A stretch of DNA of 42,683 nt from contig CAJFQC010000021.1 of NCBI GenBank assembly GCA_904418845.1, positions 1 to 42,683 of the forward strand, read 5' to 3'. This DNA comes from an uncultured Ruminococcus sp. (GTDB lineage Bacteria; Bacillota; Clostridia; Lachnospirales; Lachnospiraceae). Every line of letters begins with the position of its first letter. The stretch's first letter is position 1. Below are positions 1 through 7,631 of this stretch, piece after piece. The translations under genes and the position numbers were made by a program. Below the pieces are notes generated by a model. The model saw only the letters and a list, made by a program, of their open reading frames with translations, did not search any database and had not been told where the DNA came from.

Positions 1-66
1 GGTGAGGACGGAAGCCGGGAACAGGAGGTAGAAATCTTTTACCGCTTCATCGGCAAAATTGATTGA
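1..66 (+). CDS. C-terminal fragment of a site-specific recombinase (partial, runs off window)
   Basis: Frame 1 is open from the first base to a TGA at 64-66 and encodes 21 residues ending EVEIFYRFIGKID. This resembles the C-terminal end (DUF4368-like region) of large serine recombinases carried by conjugative and integrative elements of Clostridia. The identification rests on recall of that tail pattern, not on a search. It faces the truncated permease gene at 86-691, as expected if the recombinase gene lies at the end of an element that inserted into that gene. It could instead be an assembly join, because it sits at the window edge. Confidence 0.45.
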   Translation, partial: GEDGSREQEVEIFYRFIGKID

Positions 67-95
67 ATGACACCAATATCTTTAACTATGTGATA
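60..95. mobile_element. Putative junction between an integrated element and chromosome
   Basis: Between the recombinase-like stop codon (64-66) and about position 95 the sequence changes from non-permease to permease coding sequence. On the minus strand the permease reads in frame through VVIPGIT and then meets TAG at 86-88. The family continues for roughly another 70 residues. The break therefore lies within a few codons of 86-95. The exact attachment core cannot be fixed without the other end or an empty site. Confidence 0.4.
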
Positions 96-691
96 CCGGG
101 GATAACCACCCCGAACAACGTCCGCATACGTCCACAACCGTCAACCCTGGCCGCCTCTTCGAGCTCGCGGGGTATCCCGTCAAAAAACGATGCCATTAAA
201 GATACCGTAAAAGGCACCTGCGTAGCGCTGATTGCCAGAACAAGTCCGATATGAGTGTCAACAAGGCCTATCCTCTGCAATATCCCATATAACGAGATCA
301 GACGGCTGATAACAGGCATCATCTGGGCAAATACAAAAGTGGATATGATCCATTTATTCCATTTAAAATGAAATCTGCTTAGTGCATAGCCAGCAAAAAC
401 AGAAACAAAGCAAATCAGGATCATTGCCAGAGCCGACACGACCAGATTATTCTTATAATATGCGAAAAACACTCCGTCCCGGAACAAAGTAATATATCCG
501 TCAAACGACAAGACCTCTGGCCAGAGCGTGGGGACTACCTGGTAAGATTCTGCATTCAGCTTCAGAGACGTTACAAGCATCCAGTAGACCGGAAAAAGCA
601 AAAACAGAAAAATCAGGATCAGGGCCACATATTTTCCAAAAACTGCCGCGATCTTTATTCTTCTTTTTCTTACAGTGATATTTTGATTCAT
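86..691 (-). pseudogene. Carbohydrate ABC transporter permease, MalG type, truncated at its 3' end
   Basis: Inner-membrane permease of a CUT1-type sugar importer. It would pair with the MalF-type protein upstream and receive substrate from the lipoprotein at 1736-3053. The 201 residues include an N-terminal membrane helix, the periplasmic P3-type segment and several further helices. They end inside the EAA loop (EEAARVDGCGRM...VVIPGIT), which normally contacts the ATPase and is followed by one or two more helices. The family is about 270-280 residues. The start at 691 has AAGGAGGATAAGC directly upstream. The missing third is explained by the apparent element junction at 60-95, so the gene is probably non-functional here. 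A spliced or alternative 3' end beyond the window cannot be excluded. Confidence 0.85.
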
Positions 692-709
692 GCTTATCCT
701 CCTTGTCAG

Positions 710-1651
710 TCAATCAGTATCCGTACGGAAAACGCGCTTAAATACGAAGACCACTATAATCATCAAGAGCAGCCATACCGTTGTCACTGCCGCGCCCGAA
801 CCATAATTATAATTTACAAATGCCTCGTCATATGACAGCACGGCCAGGGTCGTCGTAGCTCCTGTCGGTCCGCCGTTCGTCAATGTAGCGAACAAGGGAT
901 ACTGTTTGAAATTCTCAATGATACACATGGATACAGAAACTGAGATTACGCTCTTCATATAAGGAATCACAATATAAACCAGACGCTGTATATAGTCGGC
1001 TCCATCGATTTTTGCTGCCTCTACAATATCATCCGGAACATTCTGCATACCGGCAAGCAGCAGAAGCGCCATCAGCGGGATCTGCTTCCACAGCGCAGCG
1101 ATAATGACTCCCCACAACGCTGTATCAGTATTGCTTAAAATACTGAAATCCGTAACATGTCCCCCTGTAAAAACACTCACCAAGTACTGGAGCAGACCAT
1201 ACGGGTTGGCAAAAATCCACATCCACAGCAAGCCGGCGATAACTGTTGGAACCACCCAGGGGATCATCATGATGCTCCTCAACAGCCTTGCTCCTTTGAT
1301 CTTTGAATTCAATATCAGAGCCAGTATCAAAGAGATCAAAAAGGTGAGTACAACCGTCACGAAGACAAAGAACACCGTGATCAGGATCGAAGACTGTAGA
1401 CGCCCGGATTTCCACAACCGTGTATAATTACCGAAATTGTTCCATTCACCCGGAATATTCTGTGTAAGATTTACCAGCCTGTAATCTTGAAAGCTCATGA
1501 TAACAGAATCAATGATAGGAATAATGATAAATGTTATACACAGTACAACCGCTGGAAGCAAAAGCAGCAAACAGAACAACACGTCTTTTCTTTTCTGATT
1601 ATGTAATGCCGGTCTTTGTGTTTTCTTGCCGGCCTTAACTGGAAAAGTCAT
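710..1651 (-). CDS. Carbohydrate ABC transporter permease, MalF type
   Basis: Partner membrane subunit of a CUT1 sugar importer, 313 residues with six predicted membrane segments. The first helix (about residues 25-50) follows a basic, Gln/Lys-rich N terminus. The EAA loop is visible as IVEAAKIDGADYIQRLVYIVIPYM at about residues 210-235, the coupling site for the ATPase. No ATPase gene is in the cluster, so a shared MsmK/UgpC-type ATPase encoded elsewhere is inferred. The gene lies between the binding protein (upstream) and the truncated MalG-type permease, with 18 bp to the latter. A hairpin at 1698-1724 separates it from the binding-protein gene. Confidence 0.92.
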   Translation of the reverse strand: MTFPVKAGKKTQRPALHNQKRKDVLFCLLLLLPAVVLCITFIIIPIIDSVIMSFQDYRLVNLTQNIPGEWNNFGNYTRLWKSGRLQSSILITVFFVFVTVVLTFLISLILALILNSKIKGARLLRSIMMIPWVVPTVIAGLLWMWIFANPYGLLQYLVSVFTGGHVTDFSILSNTDTALWGVIIAALWKQIPLMALLLLAGMQNVPDDIVEAAKIDGADYIQRLVYIVIPYMKSVISVSVSMCIIENFKQYPLFATLTNGGPTGATTTLAVLSYDEAFVNYNYGSGAAVTTVWLLLMIIVVFVFKRVFRTDTD

Positions 1652-1697
1652 TTTCTTTCCCCCTTTTATGCCATATTTTACCGTATCCTTTATAATA

Positions 1698-1724
1698 ATA
1701 AGGGCGGATGTCCACCGCCCTTAT
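1698..1724 (-). terminator. Stem-loop between binding-protein and permease genes
   Basis: A 10-bp perfect stem (ATAAGGGCGG pairing with CCGCCCTTAT) lies just after the binding-protein stop. On the minus strand it is followed by an A/T-rich TATTATAA rather than a clean U-run. Such intercistronic hairpins commonly act as partial terminators or 3' stabilisers that keep binding-protein mRNA above permease mRNA. That role is inferred. Confidence 0.6.
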
Positions 1725-1735
1725 AAAGCGTTCAT

Positions 1736-3053
1736 TTACTGGTTAAGATAATATTCTGCTTCTGTAATATAACTGTTGACCGAGTCTTCCGGGCTGCCTC
1801 CATTGTTCACATAATTCAGCACCATACTGGCCAGTTCTGTCTGCACGCTCGTCGCCGCGCTGATCAGAGGCTGGTTTATAACATTGTCTTTTCCTGAAGA
1901 GGCGCCGTCCAGAATCGGGGATATCTGACAGTCTTCCATATTTTCATGGGCTACATAAGCAAGCCCGATATTATTAAGATAGTCTTCCATTGTGCCTGTT
2001 GACGTACAATACTGGATGAAAAGATCCACTGCTTCTTTCTGCGCGTCACTCAGGGCGGAACCGATCATAAAGCAGTGAGATTCTACCAGAGACTCTCCTT
2101 TTCCGTTCGTCCCCATCGTAGCAGGCAGGGATGCAGTTACTGTAAAGTCTGCCGTATTATCTGCCACTTCCGCAATCTGTGCATACCCCCATGACTGATC
2201 TACATACATCACAACATTGCCCGCTCCAAAAGAAGAACGGTAATCTTTCAGTTTCAGATTTTCCTGTGTATAACCATTGCCGATCAAGTATTTATAAAAA
2301 TCCAGCATTTCTGTCATTGCTGTCATATTGTCGCCGGATGTCAGGTCGTCCAGTTCACCCTGGTCATTGATCAGCGTGCCGCCAAATGCATTGTACATTG
2401 CGTTTATGTTAGCCCCTGTCGCCGATACTTCCGCTGTAGTAAGACCAAAAATTGATGTCACGCTGGAATTTCCCTCGTAATAAGCAGCCAGTGTTTCAAT
2501 CCATTCTTTAAGCCCATCAAGCGTCGTCGGGAAATTATCCATAGACAGCCCCCCCCGCTTCTACCAGATCCTTGTTCACAAAGATCAGAGACGGACTGTA
2601 ATAATGCGGAACAGCATAAACTGTATCCTGATACTTTAACTGATCCAGGACATAGTCATAATACCCGGAATAGAAATCTTCACTCAGCACATCTGTCGGG
2701 CTCTGGATAAATCCACTTTCCGCCAGCGCCGGTATCCAGCTTACTTCACCATACACCATATCGACAGCAAGACCAGAAGCAAGGTCGTTTGTAAAAGTCT
2801 GTATCATACTATTGTAATCCACTGTAACCGTCTCAATATCAATCCAGTTATTCTCCGTTTCAAAAGCCTCAACCGTAGAATTCCACCAATCCGCTTTTGC
2901 TGTTTCTGACAGAGCATAGTTGTAAAACCTTAATGTAACATTTTCCTTTTCTTCATCGGCGGATGACGTTGTCGCATCATCTCTGCCTCCACCACAAGCT
3001 GTCAGGCTAAATGCCATAGCCATTGCCAGAAATGCTGTCATCTTTTTTTTCAT
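1736..3053 (-). pseudogene. Extracellular sugar-binding lipoprotein, frameshifted at a G8 tract
   Basis: Family 1 extracellular solute-binding protein that would capture a sugar for the adjacent permeases. The N terminus is a lipoprotein signal peptide with lipobox LTAC at about residues 17-20, so the mature protein would be lipid-anchored outside the cell. Two overlapping reading frames (2535-3053 and 1736-2542) each hold part of the protein. They join in a run of eight C on the plus strand (2549-2556). Removing one base gives NKDLVEAGGLSMDNFPTTLDGL, which fits the family, and yields 438 residues, a normal length. Either the gene is phase-variable, recently inactivated, or the tract was misread. 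The start at 3053 is preceded by a GGAGAGTAG-like site. The promoter at 3109-3137 drives it. Confidence 0.85.
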
Positions 3054-3108
3054 AATCTACTCTCCTTTGCTTTTTAATTGTAAACTCGTGTGTATATCTG
3101 GTGATTTT

Positions 3109-3137
3109 ATTTTATATAAACGCTTCATACAAGTCAA
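3109..3137 (-). promoter_or_regulatory. Promoter and LacI-type operator of the sugar ABC operon
   Basis: On the minus strand, TTGACT (3132-3137) and TAAAAT (3109-3114) are separated by exactly 17 bp, a good sigma-A promoter. The spacer contains ATAAACGCTT (plus-strand 3116-3125). The same ten bases recur at 4327-4336 in front of the lacI-type gene. Sharing by both promoters makes this the likely operator, and binding in the spacer would block RNA polymerase. Confidence 0.7.
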
Positions 3138-3244
3138 TTTATTTTTCAATTTTCAGCATATTCTATACTTTTTTATTTTTATTTTGTGCACATTGTATAT
3201 TATTTTTTCATTAATATTATATTATTTATACGTGTATATATTTT

Positions 3245-3289
3245 GTAAAAACAATACAGACATCTGCAGCTGTGCCGTCAGATGTCTGT
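3245..3289 (-). terminator. Rho-independent terminator overlapping the LacI-family stop codon
   Basis: An 11-bp stem (ACAGACATCTG with CAGATGTCTGT, 3256-3289) is followed on the minus strand by TATTGTTTTTAC. The stem includes the stop codon of the regulator at 3278. It separates the regulator transcript from the ABC operon promoter downstream. Confidence 0.7.
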
Positions 3290-4297
3290 ACTTTTCCTGT
3301 AAATGATCTTTGTAGATACATTCACGGGCTCTGGTACTTGATGCTGCTCTATCATTGTCTGAAGCATGTTGATCGCCACGCGCGCAATTTCCGGTCTTCT
3401 GATCTCAACGCTCGTTAATGTAGGCATGACATACTGGCCTAGAGTGGAATTGTCAAAACCGATCACCGCGATATCCTCCGGGATGCGGTATCCCGATTCC
3501 TGGGCGGCCTGCATGGCGAGGCAGGCCACTTTATCGTTCCTTCCAAAAAACGCATCCACCTCTTCCCTGCTGTGGAGATACTCTACAACTCTTTGTTTCA
3601 GGGTTTCCGGACTCTCGCATTCTGTGATAACTCTCGCCGCAGGATTAATACTATAACCGCTTTCCTTCATCTGATGAATAAACCCGCGGTAACGGAGGTC
3701 GTTCATATCACTAAAGTGTCCTCTTGCGCTGTATCGATCTATGTATAGGATATTTCGTCGTCCAAGGCTTCCCAAGTAACGGACGCACTCTCTGGCTCCT
3801 TCATAAAGGCCGTTGTTGATCCGCCCTGCCCCATGGATCTCCGAGTAGTCCCTGTTTTCCAGAAGGACCACAGGAATATTTGCATCTATGAACATCTGTA
3901 TGAAACTCTTGGTAAAACTGATCGAACTGATGATAATCCCATCACAGCAACGTCCAATAATCTCCCTTACAAATTCTTCTGTATTCCTGTTGGAACAAAG
4001 AGACACCATGTATCCTTTGTCATAAGCATATTTATCCAGTTCACTGATCAACAGACTGAAATGCTCGGTTACAATCTGATCCGCTATGAAAACGATATGG
4101 TTGCTGCTTTTACCTTTCAAGGTGCGGGCAATGTTATTCGGGCGGTAATTCAACTTCTTGATCGCCTCTTGGACACGAAGCCTTTTATCCTGTGACACAT
4201 ATCGGTTATTATTTATCACATACGACACAACCGTCTCACTGACTCCCGCCAGCTTTGCCACGTCTTTCCGGGTAGGCCTTACAAACTTAGAATCCAT
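3278..4297 (-). CDS. LacI-family transcriptional regulator
   Basis: DNA-binding sugar-responsive regulator of 339 residues. Residues about 8-60 form the LacI helix-turn-helix and hinge (TRKDVAKLAGVSETVVSYV, then NYRPNNIARTLKG). The rest is a periplasmic-binding-protein-like effector domain, including the typical DIAVIGFDNSTLGQYVMPTLTSV segment near residue 280. The start at 4297 has TAGGAGAT at good spacing. The gene lies directly upstream of the sugar ABC operon in the same orientation and shares a candidate operator with it. The likely role is local repression of sugar uptake plus autoregulation; the sugar cannot be told from sequence. Confidence 0.93.
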   Translation of the reverse strand: MDSKFVRPTRKDVAKLAGVSETVVSYVINNNRYVSQDKRLRVQEAIKKLNYRPNNIARTLKGKSSNHIVFIADQIVTEHFSLLISELDKYAYDKGYMVSLCSNRNTEEFVREIIGRCCDGIIISSISFTKSFIQMFIDANIPVVLLENRDYSEIHGAGRINNGLYEGARECVRYLGSLGRRNILYIDRYSARGHFSDMNDLRYRGFIHQMKESGYSINPAARVITECESPETLKQRVVEYLHSREEVDAFFGRNDKVACLAMQAAQESGYRIPEDIAVIGFDNSTLGQYVMPTLTSVEIRRPEIARVAINMLQTMIEQHQVPEPVNVSTKIIYRKSTDI

Positions 4298-4326
4298 ATC
4301 ATATCTCCTACATTTTATATTACATC

Positions 4327-4373
4327 ATAAACGCTTATGTTTACACTATAACATGGATTTTTCCAATGGACAA
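4327..4373 (-). promoter_or_regulatory. Promoter and operator of the LacI-family gene
   Basis: TTGTCC (minus strand, 4368-4373) and TATAGT (4345-4350) are spaced 17 bp. Immediately downstream, over the start of transcription, lies ATAAACGCTT (4327-4336) within an AAAC...GTTT imperfect dyad. The match to the operator in the ABC promoter suggests autoregulation. Confidence 0.6.
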
Positions 4374-4383
4374 AATCTTTTTT

Positions 4384-4438
4384 TGGCAAGCGGAAGATTT
4401 TATCATTATTTCCATTCCGCCCTTGCAGCTCGATTCCG
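4384..4438. other. Imperfect hairpin downstream of the NSS transporter
   Basis: GCAAGCGGAA and TTCCGCCCTTGC form a stem with one bulged base, 41 bp after the end of the NSS gene. No U-run follows on the minus strand, so a terminator role is uncertain. It may protect the 3' end of the transporter mRNA. Confidence 0.35.
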
Positions 4439-4478
4439 CTTCGCTTCATCTCTCTTTTATGTTACCTGTGGCTTAAGC

Positions 4479-5849
4479 CTAGCCTGCAAATTTGCTCCAG
4501 TATCCTTGTATGAACAGGAATATGACGATGAGAGGGACGATAAAGGTGACGTAGAGCCTCACCCATTTGGGGAATCTTGGCCCTTCCCCGGTGTTTGCTT
4601 CTGACAGGAAATTTTTCCAGCCCCAGCCGTAGCGTGTGGTGCAGAACAGGACATACACCAGGCTGCCCAGCGGCAGGAGGTTATTGCTCACGATAAAGTC
4701 TTCCAGGTCAAGAATCACCGTCCCTTCCCCTAACGGGGCGAAGCCGCTCAGTACGTTATACCCGAGCACGCACGGCATGGACAAGAGGATGACCGCCACC
4801 AGGTTGAACGCCACCGCTTTTTTTCTGGAGCATCCTGTCAGATCCATCGCAAATGCGATGATATTCTCGAACACAGCGATGATCGTTGACGCTGACGCGA
4901 AAAACATGCACAGGAAGAAGATCGCTCCCCAGAGCCTTCCGCCTGCCATGGAGTTAAATATATTCGGCAGCGTGATAAAGATCAGGTTCGGCCCGCTGTC
5001 CGGGTTAACGCCAAATGCAAAGCTTGCCGGGAAGATAACTAGGCCCGAGATCAGGGCTACGCTCGTATCAAGCACAGTGATAGCCGCCGCTTCTCCCGCC
5101 ATCCTCCTTTTTTTATCTATATAGCTTCCGAAAATCGCCATCGCTCCAATCCCTAGGCTCAAAGTGAAAAACGACTGGTTCATCGCCGCGGATACCACTT
5201 CCATAATCCCCGCTTCCTTCATCTTTCCAAAATCCGGCAAAAGATAAAACCTCAGCCCTTCTCCGGCTCCGGGCAGCATGATAGAACGTACTGCGAGCAC
5301 GATCAACAGCGCCAGCAAAAGAACCATCATCACTTTCGTGATCCCCTCCACGCCTTTCTGAAGTCCCAGGCTCACGATTCCAAAACACATGACCACAACG
5401 ATCGCCATAAATACAGTCATCAGAATCGGCTGACCCATCAGTTCACCGAATTCTCCCTCAATCTGTACGGCGTCCATCCCCTCAAAGCTGCCGGCCGCCA
5501 TTTTCCCTAGATAAATCAGAAGCCAGCCTCCAATCGTCGTATAGAACATCATCAACAGGTAATTCCCCGCGATGCCAAACCATTTATACCAATGCCATTT
5601 CGTTCCCGCCGGTTCCAGCCTATCAAAAGCTTTTGCAATGCCGCAGCCCGCCGCGCGCCCCACGGAAAACTCCATAATCATGATAGGCAGTCCCAGCAGC
5701 ACCAGGCAGACCAGATAAATCAGGACAAAGGCGGCGCCTCCGTACTGCCCCGTAATATAAGGGAACCGCCACACATTCCCCAGCCCGATTGCACAACCCG
5801 CTGAGATCAGGATAAACCCAAGCCGGGTGCCGAATTTTTCTCTCTTCAT
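4479..5849 (-). CDS. Sodium-dependent transporter, NSS (SNF) family
   Basis: Integral membrane sodium:solute symporter of 456 residues, the size of bacterial NSS members. The N terminus carries the hallmark GFILISAGCAIGLGNVWRFP (TM1 with the unwound sodium/substrate site) followed by TGQYGGAAFVLIYL. At least eleven hydrophobic segments follow. The likely substrates are amino acids or related amines, by homology to LeuT/TnaT/MhsT; specificity cannot be read. The start at 5849 is preceded by GAGAGGAAAGTGTAG. Only 13 bp separate it from the DUF362 gene upstream, so the two are probably co-transcribed. Confidence 0.92.
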   Translation of the reverse strand: MKREKFGTRLGFILISAGCAIGLGNVWRFPYITGQYGGAAFVLIYLVCLVLLGLPIMIMEFSVGRAAGCGIAKAFDRLEPAGTKWHWYKWFGIAGNYLLMMFYTTIGGWLLIYLGKMAAGSFEGMDAVQIEGEFGELMGQPILMTVFMAIVVVMCFGIVSLGLQKGVEGITKVMMVLLLALLIVLAVRSIMLPGAGEGLRFYLLPDFGKMKEAGIMEVVSAAMNQSFFTLSLGIGAMAIFGSYIDKKRRMAGEAAAITVLDTSVALISGLVIFPASFAFGVNPDSGPNLIFITLPNIFNSMAGGRLWGAIFFLCMFFASASTIIAVFENIIAFAMDLTGCSRKKAVAFNLVAVILLSMPCVLGYNVLSGFAPLGEGTVILDLEDFIVSNNLLPLGSLVYVLFCTTRYGWGWKNFLSEANTGEGPRFPKWVRLYVTFIVPLIVIFLFIQGYWSKFAG

Positions 5850-5862
5850 CTACACTTTCCTC

Positions 5863-6987
5863 TCATTTTACTTTAATCAGCTCATATTCTCTGCTGCCGA
5901 GCCCGATCTTCTCTGCGTGCTCAAGGCACGTCTCCCACTCGCTTTCCGGCGTTGTGTTCACAAAATGGTCGTGATGGTCGCAGAATCCCTCTTCGTGTAT
6001 ATGCTCATAGAGCAGGCTTCCCGGCATAGGTTCCCGCGCGTTGCATGCGTCCGCGCACGCCTGATCCAAAGCTACCGGGTCAAAACTTGCAAACATCCCC
6101 ACATCTGGAAGGATCGGTGCGTCGTTTTCTGCATGGCAGTCACAGTAAGGTGATACATCGATGACAAGATTGATGTGGAACGCCGGGCGGCCGTCAACGA
6201 CCGCTTTTGTATACTCTGCCATCTTCATATTCAGTTCCTTGACCGCTGACGAATTTTCATTATAAACAGCGTCAAAATTGCACGCTCCGAGGCATCGTCC
6301 GCATCCTACGCATTTATCGTGGTCGATCACTGCTTTCTTCTCCGGAAATGAGATCGCGCCGTGAGCGCAGTTCCTGGAACAGGCGCGGCAGCCTACGCAC
6401 AGCGACTGATCCACTGACGGCTTTCCGCTGTTGTGCTGTTCCATCTTCCCGGCACGGCTTCCGCAGCCCATACCGATATTTTTGATACATCCGCCAAAGC
6501 CCGCCATCTCGTGTCCTTTGAAATGACTCAGACTGATGAATATATCCGCATCCATGACAGCACGGCCGATCTTCGCCTCTTTCACCAGCTCGCCGCCCTC
6601 AACCGGAACAGCCACATCGTCCGTCCCTTTCAGACCGTCTCCGATAATGATATGGCAACCTGTAGAGAGGATATTAAAACCGTTCTCATAAGCTGAACTT
6701 AAGTGCTCAAGAGCATCTTTCCTCCTGCCCACATACAGCGTGTTGCAATCCGTCAGGAAAGGGCGCCCTCCCAGCTCTTCCACCACGTCTGCCACCGCTT
6801 TCGCATAGTTCGGACGCAGGAAGGACAAATTCCCCGGTTCACCGAAATGAATCTTGATGGCTGTCATTTTCTTTTCGAAATCAATACCGCTGATCCCTGC
6901 TTTCTTGATCAGCTTTTTGAGTTTATCCGGCAGACTTGTGCCCGGAAGAGCTCTCATATCTGTAAAAAATACCTTTGATCTTTCCAT
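5863..6987 (-). CDS. DUF362 domain protein with two 4Fe-4S ferredoxin motifs
   Basis: A 374-residue protein of the DUF362 family, whose reaction is not established. The N-terminal half is the DUF362 fold (KIHFGEPGNLSFLRPNYAK, DADIFISLSHFKGHEMAGFGG). A bacterial ferredoxin insert lies at about residues 190-240 with two cysteine clusters, CVGCRACSRNC and CVGCGRCLGAC, each able to hold a 4Fe-4S cluster with more distal Cys. The C-terminal part has conserved Cys/His/Asp (DVSPYCDCHAENDAPILPD). No signal peptide is seen. The gene precedes the NSS symporter by 13 bp. An electron-transfer role is inferred. Confidence 0.9.
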   Translation of the reverse strand: MERSKVFFTDMRALPGTSLPDKLKKLIKKAGISGIDFEKKMTAIKIHFGEPGNLSFLRPNYAKAVADVVEELGGRPFLTDCNTLYVGRRKDALEHLSSAYENGFNILSTGCHIIIGDGLKGTDDVAVPVEGGELVKEAKIGRAVMDADIFISLSHFKGHEMAGFGGCIKNIGMGCGSRAGKMEQHNSGKPSVDQSLCVGCRACSRNCAHGAISFPEKKAVIDHDKCVGCGRCLGACNFDAVYNENSSAVKELNMKMAEYTKAVVDGRPAFHINLVIDVSPYCDCHAENDAPILPDVGMFASFDPVALDQACADACNAREPMPGSLLYEHIHEEGFCDHHDHFVNTTPESEWETCLEHAEKIGLGSREYELIKVK

Positions 6988-7014
6988 ATCTTTTCCACTC
7001 CTTTTATACTGAAC

Positions 7015-7410
7015 TTATTTTGCCGCACAGAACGTTGTAGCTGTCACCGCGGCGGTCAGATTTCCATAGCCGTCTTTCACATCAATCCTGTAATAGCTTG
7101 TCGTTCTTCCTTTTTTAATACAGACAGCCTCCGCGGTCAGCCGCTCACCCTTCGCGGCAGTCAGATATGTAATCTCCGAATTCAATGAGACATTACCCAT
7201 TTCCTTCCAATTACCCGCCACTGCAAGGGCGAAATCCGCAAGGGTAAAATAAACGCCGCCCATAACCGCGCCCATGGCGTTCCTGTGCCTGTCTTCGATC
7301 TTGAGACTGCATTTTGCATAATGATCGTCCACTTCATCAATGACCGCGCCGTTATCCGTGGCGAAGCGGTCATTCTGAAAGAGACGCTTCGTTTCTTCTG
7401 ATGGTTTCAT
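7015..7410 (-). CDS. PaaI-family hotdog thioesterase
   Basis: A 131-residue hotdog-fold protein. The motif HRNAMGAVMGGVYFTLADFALAVAGN at about residues 42-67 matches the PaaI/phenylacetyl-CoA thioesterase type, with the Gly-Gly turn and the acidic residue on the central helix. Such enzymes hydrolyse acyl-CoA thioesters, often aromatic ones. The true substrate is unknown. A possible weak ribosome site GAGGAGACGG lies before the start at 7410. It lies 27 bp upstream of the DUF362 gene in the same orientation. Confidence 0.85.
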   Translation of the reverse strand: MKPSEETKRLFQNDRFATDNGAVIDEVDDHYAKCSLKIEDRHRNAMGAVMGGVYFTLADFALAVAGNWKEMGNVSLNSEITYLTAAKGERLTAEAVCIKKGRTTSYYRIDVKDGYGNLTAAVTATTFCAAK

Positions 7411-7442
7411 ATCGTCCGTCTCCTCGCATACTTATTTAAGAA

Positions 7443-7478
7443 AAGCGCAATCCCCTGGAAACACTAGGGATTACGCTT
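7443..7478. terminator. Bidirectional-looking terminator after tRNA-Thr
   Basis: AAGCGCAATCCC and GGGATTACGCTT form a 12-bp stem with one wobble pair. On the minus strand TTTTCTT follows, on the plus strand TCTTTATT. It lies 12 bp beyond the 3' end of the tRNA and would end its transcript. Confidence 0.8.
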
Positions 7479-7489
7479 CTTTATTCTAA

Positions 7490-7562
7490 AGCCGGAAATC
7501 AGACTTGAACTGACGACCCCTTCATTACGAGTGAAGTGCTCTACCGACTGAGCTATTCCGGC
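7490..7562 (-). tRNA. tRNA-Thr (anticodon CGU)
   Basis: The minus strand folds as a standard cloverleaf. The acceptor stem is GCCGGAA with TTCCGGC, the D-loop starts TAGCTCAGTCGGTAGAGC, and the anticodon stem CTTCA/TGAAG encloses loop CTCGTAA. The T-loop is GTTCAAGTC. Anticodon CGT reads ACG threonine codons. The discriminator base is U and CCA is not encoded, so it must be added after transcription. The gene stands alone with its own promoter and terminator. Confidence 0.95.
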
Positions 7563-7593
7563 TTATGGCTCCCCTCATTGAAGAACCTTAACT

Positions 7594-7622
7594 ATTATAT
7601 CTCGTTTCACATAAAATTTCAA
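7594..7622 (-). promoter_or_regulatory. Promoter of tRNA-Thr
   Basis: TTGAAA (minus strand, 7617-7622) and a consensus TATAAT (7594-7599) are separated by 17 bp and lie about 30 bp upstream of the tRNA 5' end. The promoter begins 9 bp after the mscS stop codon, so the tRNA is transcribed independently. Confidence 0.8.
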
Positions 7623-7631
7623 CTATTTTTT

